Assembly (NCBI GenBank): GCA_938003835.1
Contig: CALKXJ010000027.1
Span: 62,001-126,000, forward strand
Source: an uncultured Bryobacteraceae bacterium
GTDB taxonomy: Bacteria; Acidobacteriota; Terriglobia; Bryobacterales; Bryobacteraceae
Length of the DNA stretch: 64,000 nt
Direction: 5' to 3'
Under the pieces are notes generated by a model that was given only the letters and a program-made list of their open reading frames with translations, did not search any database and was not told the DNA's origin. Of the stretch, positions 42,739 through 55,195 are shown in pieces (within the stretch, counting starts at the first letter, position 1; every line of letters begins with the position of its first letter). The position numbers and the translations under genes are program-made.

Positions 42739-44337
42739 ATGTCCGCGGCTCGCTACGACGCCATCATCGTCGGCGGCGGTCATAACGGCCTGGTGGCCGC
42801 CGCCTATCTGGCCCGCGCCGGGCTCCGGGTGCTCGTGCTCGAGCGGCGCGAGGTCCTCGGTGGCTGCGCGGTGACCGAGGAGATCTGGCCCGGCTATCGG
42901 GTCTCGACGGCCGCGTATCTGGTGAGCCTGCTCCAGCCGCGCATTATCGAGGAGCTCGAACTCGAGCGCTTCGGCTATCGAGTGGACCCCAAAGATCCGT
43001 CCTTCTTTTCCGCCTACCCGGACGGCCGGTATCTGTTCTTCTGGCAGGACGAGCGCCGTACGCTCGAGGAGATCGCTAAGTTCTCGCGGCGCGATGCGGA
43101 GCGGTTCCCGGCCTACGAGGCGCACATCGAGCGGCTGGCGCGCCTGCTCGAGCCGCTCCTGTTGGTCACGCCGCCGGCCTTCCCCCCGTCGCGCGCCGGC
43201 GACTGGATCGAGTACCTGAAGCTCGTGGCGCGATTCCGCGGGGTGGACCGCCGGGATGTGGTCGCTCTGGTGAAGCTTTTCACACAGTCGGCCGCGGATT
43301 TTCTCGAGGAATGGTTCGAATCCGAGCAGCTCAAGGTGACGCTGGCCACCGACGCCGTCATCGGCGCCAACGGCGGGCCGCACTCGCCCGGGACCGCCTA
43401 CATTCTGCTGCATCACGTCATGGGCGGCGTGGGCGGCAAACGCGGCCTGTGGGGATTCGTTCGCGGCGGCATCGGCGCCATCGCTGAAGCGCTGGCCGCC
43501 TCGGCCCGCAGCCGGGGCGCCCAGATCCGCACCGCGAGTCCGGTCGAGAAGATCCTGGTCAAGGACGGGGCGGTTGAGGGGGTCGTTCTCGAGGGCGGCG
43601 AGGAGATCCGCGCCCGCATCGTGGCCAGCAGCCTGGATCCACACCAGACCTTCCTGCGGCGGATCGAGCCGGCGGCGCTTCCGGCGGAATTCGTCGAGGC
43701 AATCCGGCGCTTCCGCACCGAGGGCACTTCGGCGAAGATCAATCTCGCGCTGGCGGGTCTGCCGGAGTTCCGCGCCTTTCCCACCTGTCCCGGACCGCAC
43801 CACCGCGCCACGATGCACATCTGCCCGTCCATCGACTACGTCGAGCAGGCCTGGGACGATGCCAAGTACGGGCGGCCGTCGCGCCGGCCGATGCTTGAGC
43901 TGACCATTCCCACCATGTACGACTCGTCGCTGGCGCCGCCGGGCCGCCACATCATGGGAATCTTCCTTCAGTACGCTCCGTACACGCTGCGCGACGGCTC
44001 CTGGGACGAGCTGCGCGAGCCGTTCGCCGACCAGGTGCTAAGCTTGATGGAGGAGTACATCCCGAACATCCGCTCGATCGTGCTCGAGCGCCAGGTGCTG
44101 ACGCCGCTCGATCTCGAGCGGCGCTTCGGCATTACGGGAGGCAACATCTTTCACGGCGAGATGAGCTTGGACCAGATGTTCCTCCTGCGCCCGGTGGCCG
44201 GCTGGGCGAGCTACCGCACGCCGATCCGCGGCCTGTATCTGTGCGGCTCGGGCGCTCATCCGGGCGGGGGGATCATCGGAGCGCCCGGCTATAATGCGGC
44301 GCGGGAGATTCTCAAAGACCTCAAACGGCGTGTCTGA
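42739..44337 (+). CDS. FAD-dependent oxidoreductase (phytoene desaturase/PYROXD2-like)
   Basis: The 532-residue flavoprotein has the dinucleotide-binding motif I-I-V-G-G-G-H-N-G-L-V-A-A, then V-L-V-L-E-R-R-E-V-L-G-G-C-A. The C-terminal flavin-binding segment is L-Y-L-C-G-S-G-A-H-P-G-G-G-I-I-G-A-P-G. These are the marks of the carotenoid-desaturase/PYROXD2 group. No carotenoid gene is nearby, so the substrate is unknown. It starts seven bases after the SPFH gene. Confidence 0.88.
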   Translation: MSAARYDAIIVGGGHNGLVAAAYLARAGLRVLVLERREVLGGCAVTEEIWPGYRVSTAAYLVSLLQPRIIEELELERFGYRVDPKDPSFFSAYPDGRYLFFWQDERRTLEEIAKFSRRDAERFPAYEAHIERLARLLEPLLLVTPPAFPPSRAGDWIEYLKLVARFRGVDRRDVVALVKLFTQSAADFLEEWFESEQLKVTLATDAVIGANGGPHSPGTAYILLHHVMGGVGGKRGLWGFVRGGIGAIAEALAASARSRGAQIRTASPVEKILVKDGAVEGVVLEGGEEIRARIVASSLDPHQTFLRRIEPAALPAEFVEAIRRFRTEGTSAKINLALAGLPEFRAFPTCPGPHHRATMHICPSIDYVEQAWDDAKYGRPSRRPMLELTIPTMYDSSLAPPGRHIMGIFLQYAPYTLRDGSWDELREPFADQVLSLMEEYIPNIRSIVLERQVLTPLDLERRFGITGGNIFHGEMSLDQMFLLRPVAGWASYRTPIRGLYLCGSGAHPGGGIIGAPGYNAAREILKDLKRRV

Positions 44338-44833
44338 AATCGTGCTTCCCTGGTTCGCCATCCGCGTGAAGTCGAACTTCGAGCGGCGAACGAGCCGGCA
44401 TCTGGAGGGCCTGGGGCTGGAGGCCTTCAACCCGGTGTACCGCACCCGGCGGCGCTGGTCGGACCGCATCAAGGAGGTGGAACTCCCGCTGTTTCCCGGC
44501 TACGTTTTTTGCCGGTTCAATCCCAATGACCGGCTTCCTGTGCTCCAGGCGCCGGGAGTAGTTTCCGTGGTGGGCTTCGGGGGCCGGCCTACTCCGGTGG
44601 ACGAGGAGGAGATTGCGGCCATCCAGTCGATTGTCCGCTCCGGCGCGCCGGCTCTGCCCTGGCCCTACCTCCGCGTGGGTCAGCGGGTTCGTGTAGCGAG
44701 CGGCCCACTGCGCGGCCTGGAGGGGATTCTGCTGGAGATTCGCAACGGCTGCCGCATGGTGGTCTCCGTCACGCTGCTTCAGCGCTCCGTGGCCGTCGAG
44801 GTTCACCGAGCCGACATCGAGCCGGTGCTCTAG
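44330..44833 (+). CDS. NusG-like transcription antitermination factor (NGN-KOW)
   Basis: The 167-residue protein has an NGN domain (W-F-A-I-R-V-K-S-N-F-E-R-R, P-L-F-P-G-Y-V-F-C-R-F) and a C-terminal KOW-type domain (V-G-Q-R-V-R-V-A-S-G-P-L-R-G-L-E-G). It is a specialised paralogue of the RfaH/UpxY kind, since housekeeping nusG normally sits beside ribosomal genes. Such factors promote read-through of polysaccharide operons. The GTG at 44330 overlaps the end of the oxidoreductase gene. GTG 44342 and ATG 44294 are alternatives. Confidence 0.82.
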   Translation: MSEIVLPWFAIRVKSNFERRTSRHLEGLGLEAFNPVYRTRRRWSDRIKEVELPLFPGYVFCRFNPNDRLPVLQAPGVVSVVGFGGRPTPVDEEEIAAIQSIVRSGAPALPWPYLRVGQRVRVASGPLRGLEGILLEIRNGCRMVVSVTLLQRSVAVEVHRADIEPVL

Positions 44834-44856
44834 GCGGGCGGCCCCGAGCGCCGGGC

Positions 44857-44862
44857 TATAAT
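44857..44862 (+). promoter_or_regulatory. -10 box (TATAAT) of the nucleotidyltransferase-fusion operon
   Basis: A perfect TATAAT lies 13 bases before the ATG at 44876. No clear -35 is visible, and the leader would be very short. Confidence 0.5.
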
Positions 44863-44875
44863 CAACCAGTCGGCC

Positions 44876-45736
44876 ATGCGGATTTCCAAGGCGGTCATCA
44901 CGGCGGCGGGCCCCGGGCAACGCAACCTGCCGCTGCAGTCGCTGGTGGACCAGGACGGGGTCGAAAAATCTGTTTTGCGGATCCTGCTCGAGGAGGTCCT
45001 TCGAGGCGGCGTGGAAGAGATCGCCATCGTGGTAGCGCCAGGTGACGAGGCGGCTTATACTCGGGTGGCCGGCGATCACGCAGCCCGGATTCGGTTCCTG
45101 TTGCAGGAAGAGCCGCGAGGCTACGGTCATGCGGTCTGGTGCGCTCGCGATTTCGTGGGCGCCGACCCGTTCCTGCACCTGGTGAGCGACCATTTGGCGG
45201 TCAGCCGCGTCGCCAAGAGTTGCGCCGAGCAGCTCGTTGAGGTGGCCGCCTCCGAGGAATGCGCCGTCTCGGCCGTGCAGACAACGCGGGAGAGCCTGAT
45301 CGGCGCCTACGGGGTGGTCGGCGGCCGCCGCCTCCCCGGCCGCCAGGGGCTGTATCGCGTCGACAAGGTGATCGAAAAGCCCACCCCGACGGAGGCCGAA
45401 CAGCAGCTTCACGTTCCCGGATTGCGTACCGGGCACTACCTGGCGTTCTTCGGTATGCATGTGTTGACGCCGCTGGTGATGGAACAGCTCGGGCGCGCCG
45501 TGGAGACCGCCGACGGCAGTTCGGTCTCGCTCTCCGGCGCCCTCGACGAGCTGGCACGGCGCGAGCAGTACCTGGCGTTCGAGGTGGCCGGCTGGCGCTA
45601 CGACGTCGGCGCCCGCTACGGCCTGCTCACGGCGCAAATGGCTCTGGCGCTCGCCGGGCGGGATCGGGACGAAGTCCTGGCGCGATTGCTCGAGCTGCTC
45701 GCCTCGCGCGAATTGGGCCGGCAAGGCCACGTCTGA
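44876..45736 (+). CDS. Sugar-phosphate nucleotidyltransferase (GalU/RfbA-like)
   Basis: The 286-residue protein follows the nucleotidyltransferase fold: [15 protein letters not shown] at the N-terminus, [32 protein letters not shown] and [12 protein letters not shown]. In GalU the first motif usually reads G-T-R and is followed by K-E-M-L-P. Here it is G-Q-R and the K-E stretch is missing. The metal-binding aspartate pair reads S-D-H. It may activate an unusual sugar phosphate. The next gene starts six bases downstream. Confidence 0.82.
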   Translation: MRISKAVITAAGPGQRNLPLQSLVDQDGVEKSVLRILLEEVLRGGVEEIAIVVAPGDEAAYTRVAGDHAARIRFLLQEEPRGYGHAVWCARDFVGADPFLHLVSDHLAVSRVAKSCAEQLVEVAASEECAVSAVQTTRESLIGAYGVVGGRRLPGRQGLYRVDKVIEKPTPTEAEQQLHVPGLRTGHYLAFFGMHVLTPLVMEQLGRAVETADGSSVSLSGALDELARREQYLAFEVAGWRYDVGARYGLLTAQMALALAGRDRDEVLARLLELLASRELGRQGHV

Positions 45737-45742
45737 GAGACG

Positions 45743-49069
<3,327 letters not shown>

Positions 49070-49256
49070 GACCCGCCGGGGCCCGGCCGCTGCGGCTTGC
49101 CCAGGCGCTCGCCTGAGGGTCTCCGGACTCTCGGCAACGACGGAGCGGCAAGCTTCTCAAGGGCGCCGTCTTCAGCTTCAGCAGACGAAAATTGTCGTCA
49201 TCAGATCTTCACCCAAGCTTCAACGCGATTTGATACCGGTTCGGCAGACTTCGGTC

Positions 49257-52200
49257 ATGACGAGGAAAACCGTGAGCCGTATGTTGTTGCTGGCCGCGCT
49301 GAGCTTCCACGCTACGGCCCAGTTTGAATTGGGAGAGATCCGCGGAACGGTCCGCGACTCCAGCGGCGCTGTGGTTCCCGGCGCCCGCATCGTGCTGACA
49401 CAGGCGGACACCGGCGTCGAGCGAACGGCGCGCACCGATGAGAGCGGCAACTACTCGTTTCCGGGCTTGCGTCTCGGCAGTTATACGCTGCGGGCGGAGA
49501 AGGAGGGCTTTCGGCCCGCTGCCGCCGCCGTATCGGCCTTGCGCGTGGCCGAGCGGCTCCGCGTGGACTTCGAGCTCGAACCGGGCGCCGTCGTCGAGGA
49601 GATCGTGGTGTCGGCAACGGTCGACTCGCTGCTTGAGACCGAAATGGCGAGCCGTAGCCAGTGGATTCAGGGAGAACAGATCCGTGAGCTGCCGCTCAAT
49701 AAGCGCGACTACACGCAACTGGTGTTGCTCGCGCCGGGGACGGTGTTCGATCCGGGCAAGCGGATCGGCGGCGCGATCAATATCAATGGGAACCGATCGT
49801 TGCAAAACAACTTTCTGCTCGACGGCGTCGACAATAACTCGAACGCGACCAGTTTCCGCGGCGAGCGGGTCGACGTCATCCGCCCGTCGGTGGATGCCGT
49901 AGCCGAGTTCCGCGTGCAGACCAACAGCTACTCGGCCGAGTATGGGCGCAGCGCGGGCGGCGTCGTCAACGTCACGCTAAAGAACGGCGGCAACGAGCTG
50001 CGGGGCACGCTGTGGGAGTTCTTTCGCAATGACCGGCTCGACGCGAAGGGCTGGACGCCGACCAATCCGCCCAACACGAAGCCCAAGTTGCGCTTCCATC
50101 AGTTCGGGGCGAACGCCGGCGGGCCGATCCGGCGCAACCGCGCGTTCTGGTTCCTCAACTACGAGGGCGAACGCGAGCGTTCCGGCGCCACCTACATCGG
50201 CACCGTGCCCACGCCGGAGCTGCAAGCCGGCAACTTTGCAAACGTGCCGATCAGCGGCGACCTGCGGATTCGGCCGATCGATCCCGCCAGTGGCCAGCCG
50301 TTTCCCAACGACCTGATTCCGCCAAGCCGCTGGGACCCCGTCGCTCGCAAAATCGTAAGCAGCTCCGATTTTCCAAAACCCTCCCAGATCGCCGCGCTGC
50401 CGATCCCAGGCCTGTACTTAAATACGGTCACCAACCGCCTGCGCACCGACAAGTTCGACATCCGGCTGGATGGGCACTTCCACGACCGGTTTCGGCTATT
50501 CGGCCGCTACAGCTTCAGCGATCTCGAACTGTTCCGGCCGTCGATGTTCGCCGGTTATGTCGAAGGTTCGTTTAACGACGGTTTCGGGACCACGGCGACG
50601 CGCGGCCAGCATGCCGTGCTCGGCCCCACCATCACGTTGAACCCGACCACGCTGGCCGAAATCCGACTGGGCTACACACGGCTGGGGGCCAACGTGTACC
50701 CGCCGAATTTCGGCTCGCCCGGACCGAGCGAGCTCCTCGGAATCCCGAACCTGCCCGACCACCCGCGCATCAACGGCGGCTGGCCGAAACTGACCTTCGA
50801 CGGCATGAATGCCCTGGGCCGCCACACATCGACGCCGCAGTTTCAGATCCCGAACGTCTACGTCGCCAGCAACACCTGGAGCCTGCAACGCGGCGGCCAT
50901 GGTCTCAAGCTCGGATACGAAGCTCAGCACATTCAGACAGCGATCCTGGACGTCTCCGCCCTAATCGGCCAGTTCGCCTTCCGCCGGAACACGTTTACGA
51001 ACAACCCATGGGCCGATTTTCTGCTCGGACTTCCCGCCTCGCACGCCCAAACCTCCTATTCGGTGATCTATAACCGCAAGACGATTCAAAGCGCTTTCCT
51101 TCAGGACGACTGGCGACTGGCGCCCTCGCTGACGCTCAATGTGGGGCTGCGCTACGAATACGGCCGGCCGATCCTCGAGAAATTCAACCGCCTGGCAAAC
51201 TTCAACCCTTCGACGGGCCAGGTGAGCTACGCGCGCGAGGCTGGCTTGTTCGAACGCGCCTTGGTGATGCCCGATCGGAACGACTTCGGCCCCCGGGTTG
51301 GTTTCGCCTGGACCGCGACGCCCCGCTTCGTGGTGCGGAGCGCCTACGGCATCTTTTACAACCACACCAACCGCCAGGGACGCGAGGGCCTGCTGGGAAT
51401 GAATCCCCCGTTCGTGCGAGACTTGGTTCGCGTGCAGGACCGGACCACGCCGAACCCGATTACGCTTTCGGGCGGGCCGCCGCGCAACCTCCTCGAAACC
51501 GCGCGTCCGGTCGATCAGATTCTGCGCGGTAACGACCCGCTGCTGCGCAACCCCTATATCATGCAGTGGCACTTCACGTTGCAGTACGAGTTCGCGCCGC
51601 AGTGGCTGCTCGAGGCCGGTTATGTCGCCAACCGCGGCTTGAAGCTCAGCCGGTTCTACAACGCCAACCAGGCGCTCACTACCGGCCCGGCGGCGACGCT
51701 CCAGCAGCGTCGGCCGTTCCCGACCTGGGCCGACATTCAATACATGGACTCGGGCGGCGTCTCCACCTATCACAGCCTGCAGACGCGGCTGGAGCGCCGC
51801 TGGGCTTCCGGCCTGGCCCTGAGCCACGCGTTCACTTACGGGCGCGTGCTCAGCAACTCTGGCAACTGGGGCGATGGCCAGCGGAACCCCCAGAACGCGT
51901 ATGACGCGCGCAGCGAATGGGGGCTGGACACGATGAGCATCAAATTCAATTCCGTGACGCATTGGATCTACCAATTGCCCTTCGGCCGCGGCAGGCGCTG
52001 GATGAAGGACGCCCCCGGCGCCCTCCAGGCGGCCTTCGGAGGCTGGCAAGTCAGCGGCATCTGGACCTGGCGCAGCGGCTTCCCGGTTACCATTTCGAGC
52101 AGCTCCTGCGGCACTTGCAACCTCGGCGGAGAGCGCTCGCAGCGGGCCGACGTCGTTGCCGGCCAGAGCTGGCGCCTGGACAAGCCGACCACGTTCCGCT

Positions 52201-52481
52201 GGTTCAACACGGCGGCGTTTCGGCCGGCGGCGGGTCCGTTTGGAACGGCCGGTCGGGGGCTGGTCTACGGCCCCGGGCTACAGAACTGGGACCTCACCTT
52301 TGCCAAAGAGTTTGCCTGGGGCGAACGGAGGTCGGTGCAGTTCCGCGGCGAGCTGTTCAACGCCTTCAACCAGGTCAACTTCAATTCTCCCGGTTCGAAT
52401 GCCTCCGGCGCCGGCTTCGGCGTAATCACCAGCGCCTTGCCAGGCCGTAGCATCCAGCTCGGACTAAAGCTGTACTATTGA
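49257..52481 (+). CDS. Oar-like TonB-dependent outer-membrane receptor
   Basis: The 1074-residue protein has a signal peptide (about 1-21, SRMLLLAALSFHATA) and a carboxypeptidase-regulatory-like domain (about 25-110, G-E-I-R-G-T-V-R-D-S-S-G). A plug domain (LNKRDYTQLVLLAPG, NNFLLDGVDNNSN) and a large barrel follow. The barrel ends in I-Q-L-G-L-K-L-Y-Y. The ligand is unknown. The ATG at 49257 lacks a ribosome site, and ATG at 49230 or 49281 is possible. The last seven bases overlap the convergent symporter gene. The 187 bases upstream hold small inverted repeats (CGTCT and AGACG near 49168) but no clear promoter. Confidence 0.9.
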   Translation: MTRKTVSRMLLLAALSFHATAQFELGEIRGTVRDSSGAVVPGARIVLTQADTGVERTARTDESGNYSFPGLRLGSYTLRAEKEGFRPAAAAVSALRVAERLRVDFELEPGAVVEEIVVSATVDSLLETEMASRSQWIQGEQIRELPLNKRDYTQLVLLAPGTVFDPGKRIGGAININGNRSLQNNFLLDGVDNNSNATSFRGERVDVIRPSVDAVAEFRVQTNSYSAEYGRSAGGVVNVTLKNGGNELRGTLWEFFRNDRLDAKGWTPTNPPNTKPKLRFHQFGANAGGPIRRNRAFWFLNYEGERERSGATYIGTVPTPELQAGNFANVPISGDLRIRPIDPASGQPFPNDLIPPSRWDPVARKIVSSSDFPKPSQIAALPIPGLYLNTVTNRLRTDKFDIRLDGHFHDRFRLFGRYSFSDLELFRPSMFAGYVEGSFNDGFGTTATRGQHAVLGPTITLNPTTLAEIRLGYTRLGANVYPPNFGSPGPSELLGIPNLPDHPRINGGWPKLTFDGMNALGRHTSTPQFQIPNVYVASNTWSLQRGGHGLKLGYEAQHIQTAILDVSALIGQFAFRRNTFTNNPWADFLLGLPASHAQTSYSVIYNRKTIQSAFLQDDWRLAPSLTLNVGLRYEYGRPILEKFNRLANFNPSTGQVSYAREAGLFERALVMPDRNDFGPRVGFAWTATPRFVVRSAYGIFYNHTNRQGREGLLGMNPPFVRDLVRVQDRTTPNPITLSGGPPRNLLETARPVDQILRGNDPLLRNPYIMQWHFTLQYEFAPQWLLEAGYVANRGLKLSRFYNANQALTTGPAATLQQRRPFPTWADIQYMDSGGVSTYHSLQTRLERRWASGLALSHAFTYGRVLSNSGNWGDGQRNPQNAYDARSEWGLDTMSIKFNSVTHWIYQLPFGRGRRWMKDAPGALQAAFGGWQVSGIWTWRSGFPVTISSSSCGTCNLGGERSQRADVVAGQSWRLDKPTTFRWFNTAAFRPAAGPFGTAGRGLVYGPGLQNWDLTFAKEFAWGERRSVQFRGELFNAFNQVNFNSPGSNASGAGFGVITSALPGRSIQLGLKLYY

Positions 52482-53839
52482 GGCTCGGCGCCTCGGAGCC
52501 TCCGCTCGGCGAAGAAGTCGGCAATCAGTTTCTGGAGCAGCCGCAGCGAGCCCAGAACGCCGATCAGGTTCGGAATGGCCATCAGCCCGTTGAGCGTGTC
52601 GGCGATCTCCCAGAGCAGGTGAAGGCTGCCGATGGCGCCCAGGTAGACGAATCCGGTCCACAGCAGGCGGTAGGGCAGCACGGCCTTGACGCCAAGCAGG
52701 TAGGCGATCGCCGTCTCGCCGTAGTAGGACCAGCCGATCAGCGTCGACAGGGCGAAGGTGATTAGCCCGATACTGACGACATAGTGGCCCCAGTCGCCCG
52801 GCAGGCCGATCGAGAAGGCACGCGCCGAAAGTTCAGCACCCGTCGCGCCCGACTGCCAGGCGCCCGTGGAGAGAACCACCAGCCCGGTCAGGGTGCAGAC
52901 GACGTTGGTCACCACGAAAACCTCGACGATGCCGTAACAGGCCTGTCGAATGGGGTGATCGGTGACCGCCGAGCTGTGCACCATGGGCGCGCTGCCGAGC
53001 CCCGCTTCGTTGGCGAACAGGCCGCGCTTGAGGCCGTAGCTGAGCGCGTCGCGCACGGTCGCTCCCGCAAATCCCCCGATCGCGGCCTGCCCCGTGAAGA
53101 CCGAGCGCATCATCAGTTCGATGGCGGCGGGAATTTCGGCGGCAAAACGCACCAGCACGAAGGCGCCGCCGACCAGATAGAAGATGCACATGAAGGGGAC
53201 GAGGAACTGCGTCACCTCGGCGATGCGCCGCAGCCCGCCGAGAATCACCGCCCCGGTCAGCACGGCCAGCACCACGCCCGTTAGCCGCGGTTCGACGCCG
53301 AAGCTGGTGCGAGCCGCCTCGGCCACGGAGTTCGCCTGCACCATGTTGCCGATGCCGAAAGCGGCGATGGCCGTCAGCAAAGCGAAGGTCGCACCGAGCC
53401 ACGGCAAGCCCAGACCCTTCGAGAGGACGTACATCGCGCCGCCCCGTACGGTGCCGGTCGCATCCGGCTGGCGATAGTAGAGTGCGACGGCGACCTCGGC
53501 GAACTTGGTCACCATGCCGAGCAGGCCGGAGACGATGAGCCAGAACAGGGCGCCGGGCCCGCCGAGATATATGGCCGTTGAAACGCCGGCGATGTTGCCG
53601 ACGCCGACGGTCGAGGCAAGCGCGGTGGCCAGGGCCTGAAAGGGGCGCACGGTGCCCTCCCCGGGGCCGCGGTGAAAGATCTTGCCGAACACCTCGCGAA
53701 AGGCAAAACCGAACTTGCGGAATTGGATGCCGCGGGTGAGGACGGTCAACAGCACGCCCGTGCCGATCAGCAGCACGAGCATCGGCGCGCCCCAGACCAC
53801 GGCATTGACGCGCTGATTGATCTCTGCGATGAACTCCAC
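52475..53839 (-). CDS. Amino acid:sodium symporter (AGCS family)
   Basis: The 454-residue membrane protein has about ten transmembrane helices and the AGCS signatures: F-Q-A-L-A-T-A-L-A-S-T-V-G-V-G-N-I-A-G-V, G-G-P-G-A-L-F-W-L-I-V and A-N-E-A-G-L-G-S-A-P-M-V-H. These importers take up alanine or glycine with sodium. A GTG at 53839 behind GGAGGA is chosen. An ATG at 53860 would add seven residues. Confidence 0.92.
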   Translation of the reverse strand: MEFIAEINQRVNAVVWGAPMLVLLIGTGVLLTVLTRGIQFRKFGFAFREVFGKIFHRGPGEGTVRPFQALATALASTVGVGNIAGVSTAIYLGGPGALFWLIVSGLLGMVTKFAEVAVALYYRQPDATGTVRGGAMYVLSKGLGLPWLGATFALLTAIAAFGIGNMVQANSVAEAARTSFGVEPRLTGVVLAVLTGAVILGGLRRIAEVTQFLVPFMCIFYLVGGAFVLVRFAAEIPAAIELMMRSVFTGQAAIGGFAGATVRDALSYGLKRGLFANEAGLGSAPMVHSSAVTDHPIRQACYGIVEVFVVTNVVCTLTGLVVLSTGAWQSGATGAELSARAFSIGLPGDWGHYVVSIGLITFALSTLIGWSYYGETAIAYLLGVKAVLPYRLLWTGFVYLGAIGSLHLLWEIADTLNGLMAIPNLIGVLGSLRLLQKLIADFFAERRLRGAEPQ

Positions 53840-53847
53840 GGGTCTGA

Positions 53848-53853
53848 TCCTCC
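53848..53853 (-). promoter_or_regulatory. Ribosome-binding site deciding the symporter GTG start
   Basis: On the minus strand this is GGAGGA, eight bases before GTG at 53839. The alternative ATG at 53860 lies upstream of it and has no site. Confidence 0.6.
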
Positions 53854-53907
53854 GCAGCATAACATTGAAGCGGGCTGGCACAATGGAGCCAGGGAGCCAG
53901 TGGCGCC

Positions 53908-54729
53908 ATGGAGTCGCGATTGCACCGGCACATTCTGCGGCTAGCCGCGATCTCCACCCTGGTGGCGGCCGTGTTGGCGCCTGTTCTGTGGTTCGGCGCC
54001 AAACGGCTGGAGCGCCTTGCGCATCAGCTCGAGGCCTCTGAGAAGAAGGCGGCGGCGCTCCAGGAACGCCTGCGCCACTACGGCGCCGAGCTCGATGCGG
54101 CGCTCGAAAGGGCGCGGGCGGCGCGCCAGGAAGCCGAGCTGGAGGCGCAAAGGGCGCAAGCGGCGGAAGAGGCGCGGCGCCAAGCTGAGCGCCTGCGCGA
54201 GGAAGCCGCTGAAGAAGCACTCCGCGCGCGTGCCGAGACCGAGGAGGCGCAACGCGAACTCGAGCTAATCCGGCTCCGGCGCGCCCGCGAGCTCGACCGC
54301 ATGCAGGAGGCGCTCGACCGCATCGCACCCACCCGCCGCACGCCGTCGGGCATGGTGATGACGCTCGCCGACAACGCCTTCCGGTTCGACTTCGATCAGG
54401 CGACCCTGCGGCCGGAGAACCGCGAGACGCTCAGCCGGATCGCCGGCGTGCTGTTGGCGTCCGAGGGCTACCGGCTGTTTATCGACGGCCACACCGACGA
54501 CATTGGCACCGAGGAGTACAATCTGGACCTCTCGCGCCGGCGCGCCCAGGCTGTGCGCGATTACCTCGTGAAGGCGGGCATTCCGGCGGAGCTGATTACG
54601 ATTCAGGGCTTTGGCAAGTCGCAGCCGCTGGTGAAGGCCGCCACGCGAGAGGCGCGAGCGCAGAACCGGCGCGTCGAGATCGGCATCGTCGACACCATCA
54701 TCCAGTACGACCAGGCGGTCAGGAATTGA
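53908..54729 (+). CDS. OmpA-family protein with membrane anchor and coiled coil
   Basis: The 273-residue protein has one N-terminal membrane segment (about 10-30, LAAISTLVAAVLAPVLWFG). A long charged coiled coil (about 33-135) and an OmpA peptidoglycan-binding domain (about 145-265) follow. The domain shows F-D-F-D-Q-A-T-L-R-P-E-N, I-D-G-H-T-D-D-I-G, L-S-R-R-R-A-Q-A-V and G-F-G-K-S-Q-P-L. It probably ties the inner membrane to the cell wall. It is divergent from the symporter gene. Confidence 0.9.
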   Translation: MESRLHRHILRLAAISTLVAAVLAPVLWFGAKRLERLAHQLEASEKKAAALQERLRHYGAELDAALERARAARQEAELEAQRAQAAEEARRQAERLREEAAEEALRARAETEEAQRELELIRLRRARELDRMQEALDRIAPTRRTPSGMVMTLADNAFRFDFDQATLRPENRETLSRIAGVLLASEGYRLFIDGHTDDIGTEEYNLDLSRRRAQAVRDYLVKAGIPAELITIQGFGKSQPLVKAATREARAQNRRVEIGIVDTIIQYDQAVRN

Positions 54730-54736
54730 AGCGGCT

Positions 54737-55195
54737 TTAGCGCAGCTCGACCCACCGCCCGCCGAGCATCAGGCCATCGAGTCTTTTCAGACTCCCCGGA
54801 TCTTCCAGCGGGTTGCCGGCGACAAGCATCAGATCGGCCGGCTGGCCGGGTGCGATCGGCGTGGCATGCGCGCGCGTGGCGGCCGCGATCGCCTCGAGCG
54901 GGGTGGCGTGGCCCTCGAGCGAGATTTCGAGCGGGCGGTTGGTGGCGCGATCCACAAGCGCGGGCAGCAGGCACTTGCCTTCGCCGCGGATCTTTTGCGA
55001 GCCGGCCGGAATGCGCGTGTGCATCTGGTCTCCGGCGGCGCGAATTCGCGCCCCATCCGTCACCACCACCGAGATGGGCACCGGCGGCGCCCCGGTCCCG
55101 TCGATCAGGAGCGCGCCGACGATGGCCTGGTAGCGGCCGGCGTCCGGCGGCGCGCAGGCCAGCATCAGCAACAGGCAAAACAGAAGGCGCTTCAT
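54737..55195 (-). pseudogene. Amidohydrolase remnant lacking its catalytic core
   Basis: This intact 152-residue frame has a signal peptide (MKRLLFCLLLMLACAPP) and the start of an amidohydrolase (ALLIDGTGAPPVPISVVV, G-E-G-K-C-L-L-P-A-L-V-D). It then jumps to the C-terminal part (TPLEAIAAATRAHATPIAPG, QPADLMLVAGNPLEDP). Normal members have about 300 residues between these parts, including the metal-binding H-x-H, which is absent here. It is most likely an in-frame deletion product. Its ATG overlaps the stop of the HAD gene, so it may still be translated. A short protein with a non-enzymatic role cannot be excluded. Confidence 0.65.

Noticed and set aside
49075-49200. Short inverted repeats after the kinase fusion gene
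   Set aside because: Stems of five pairs without a T-tract. Not distinguishable from background.
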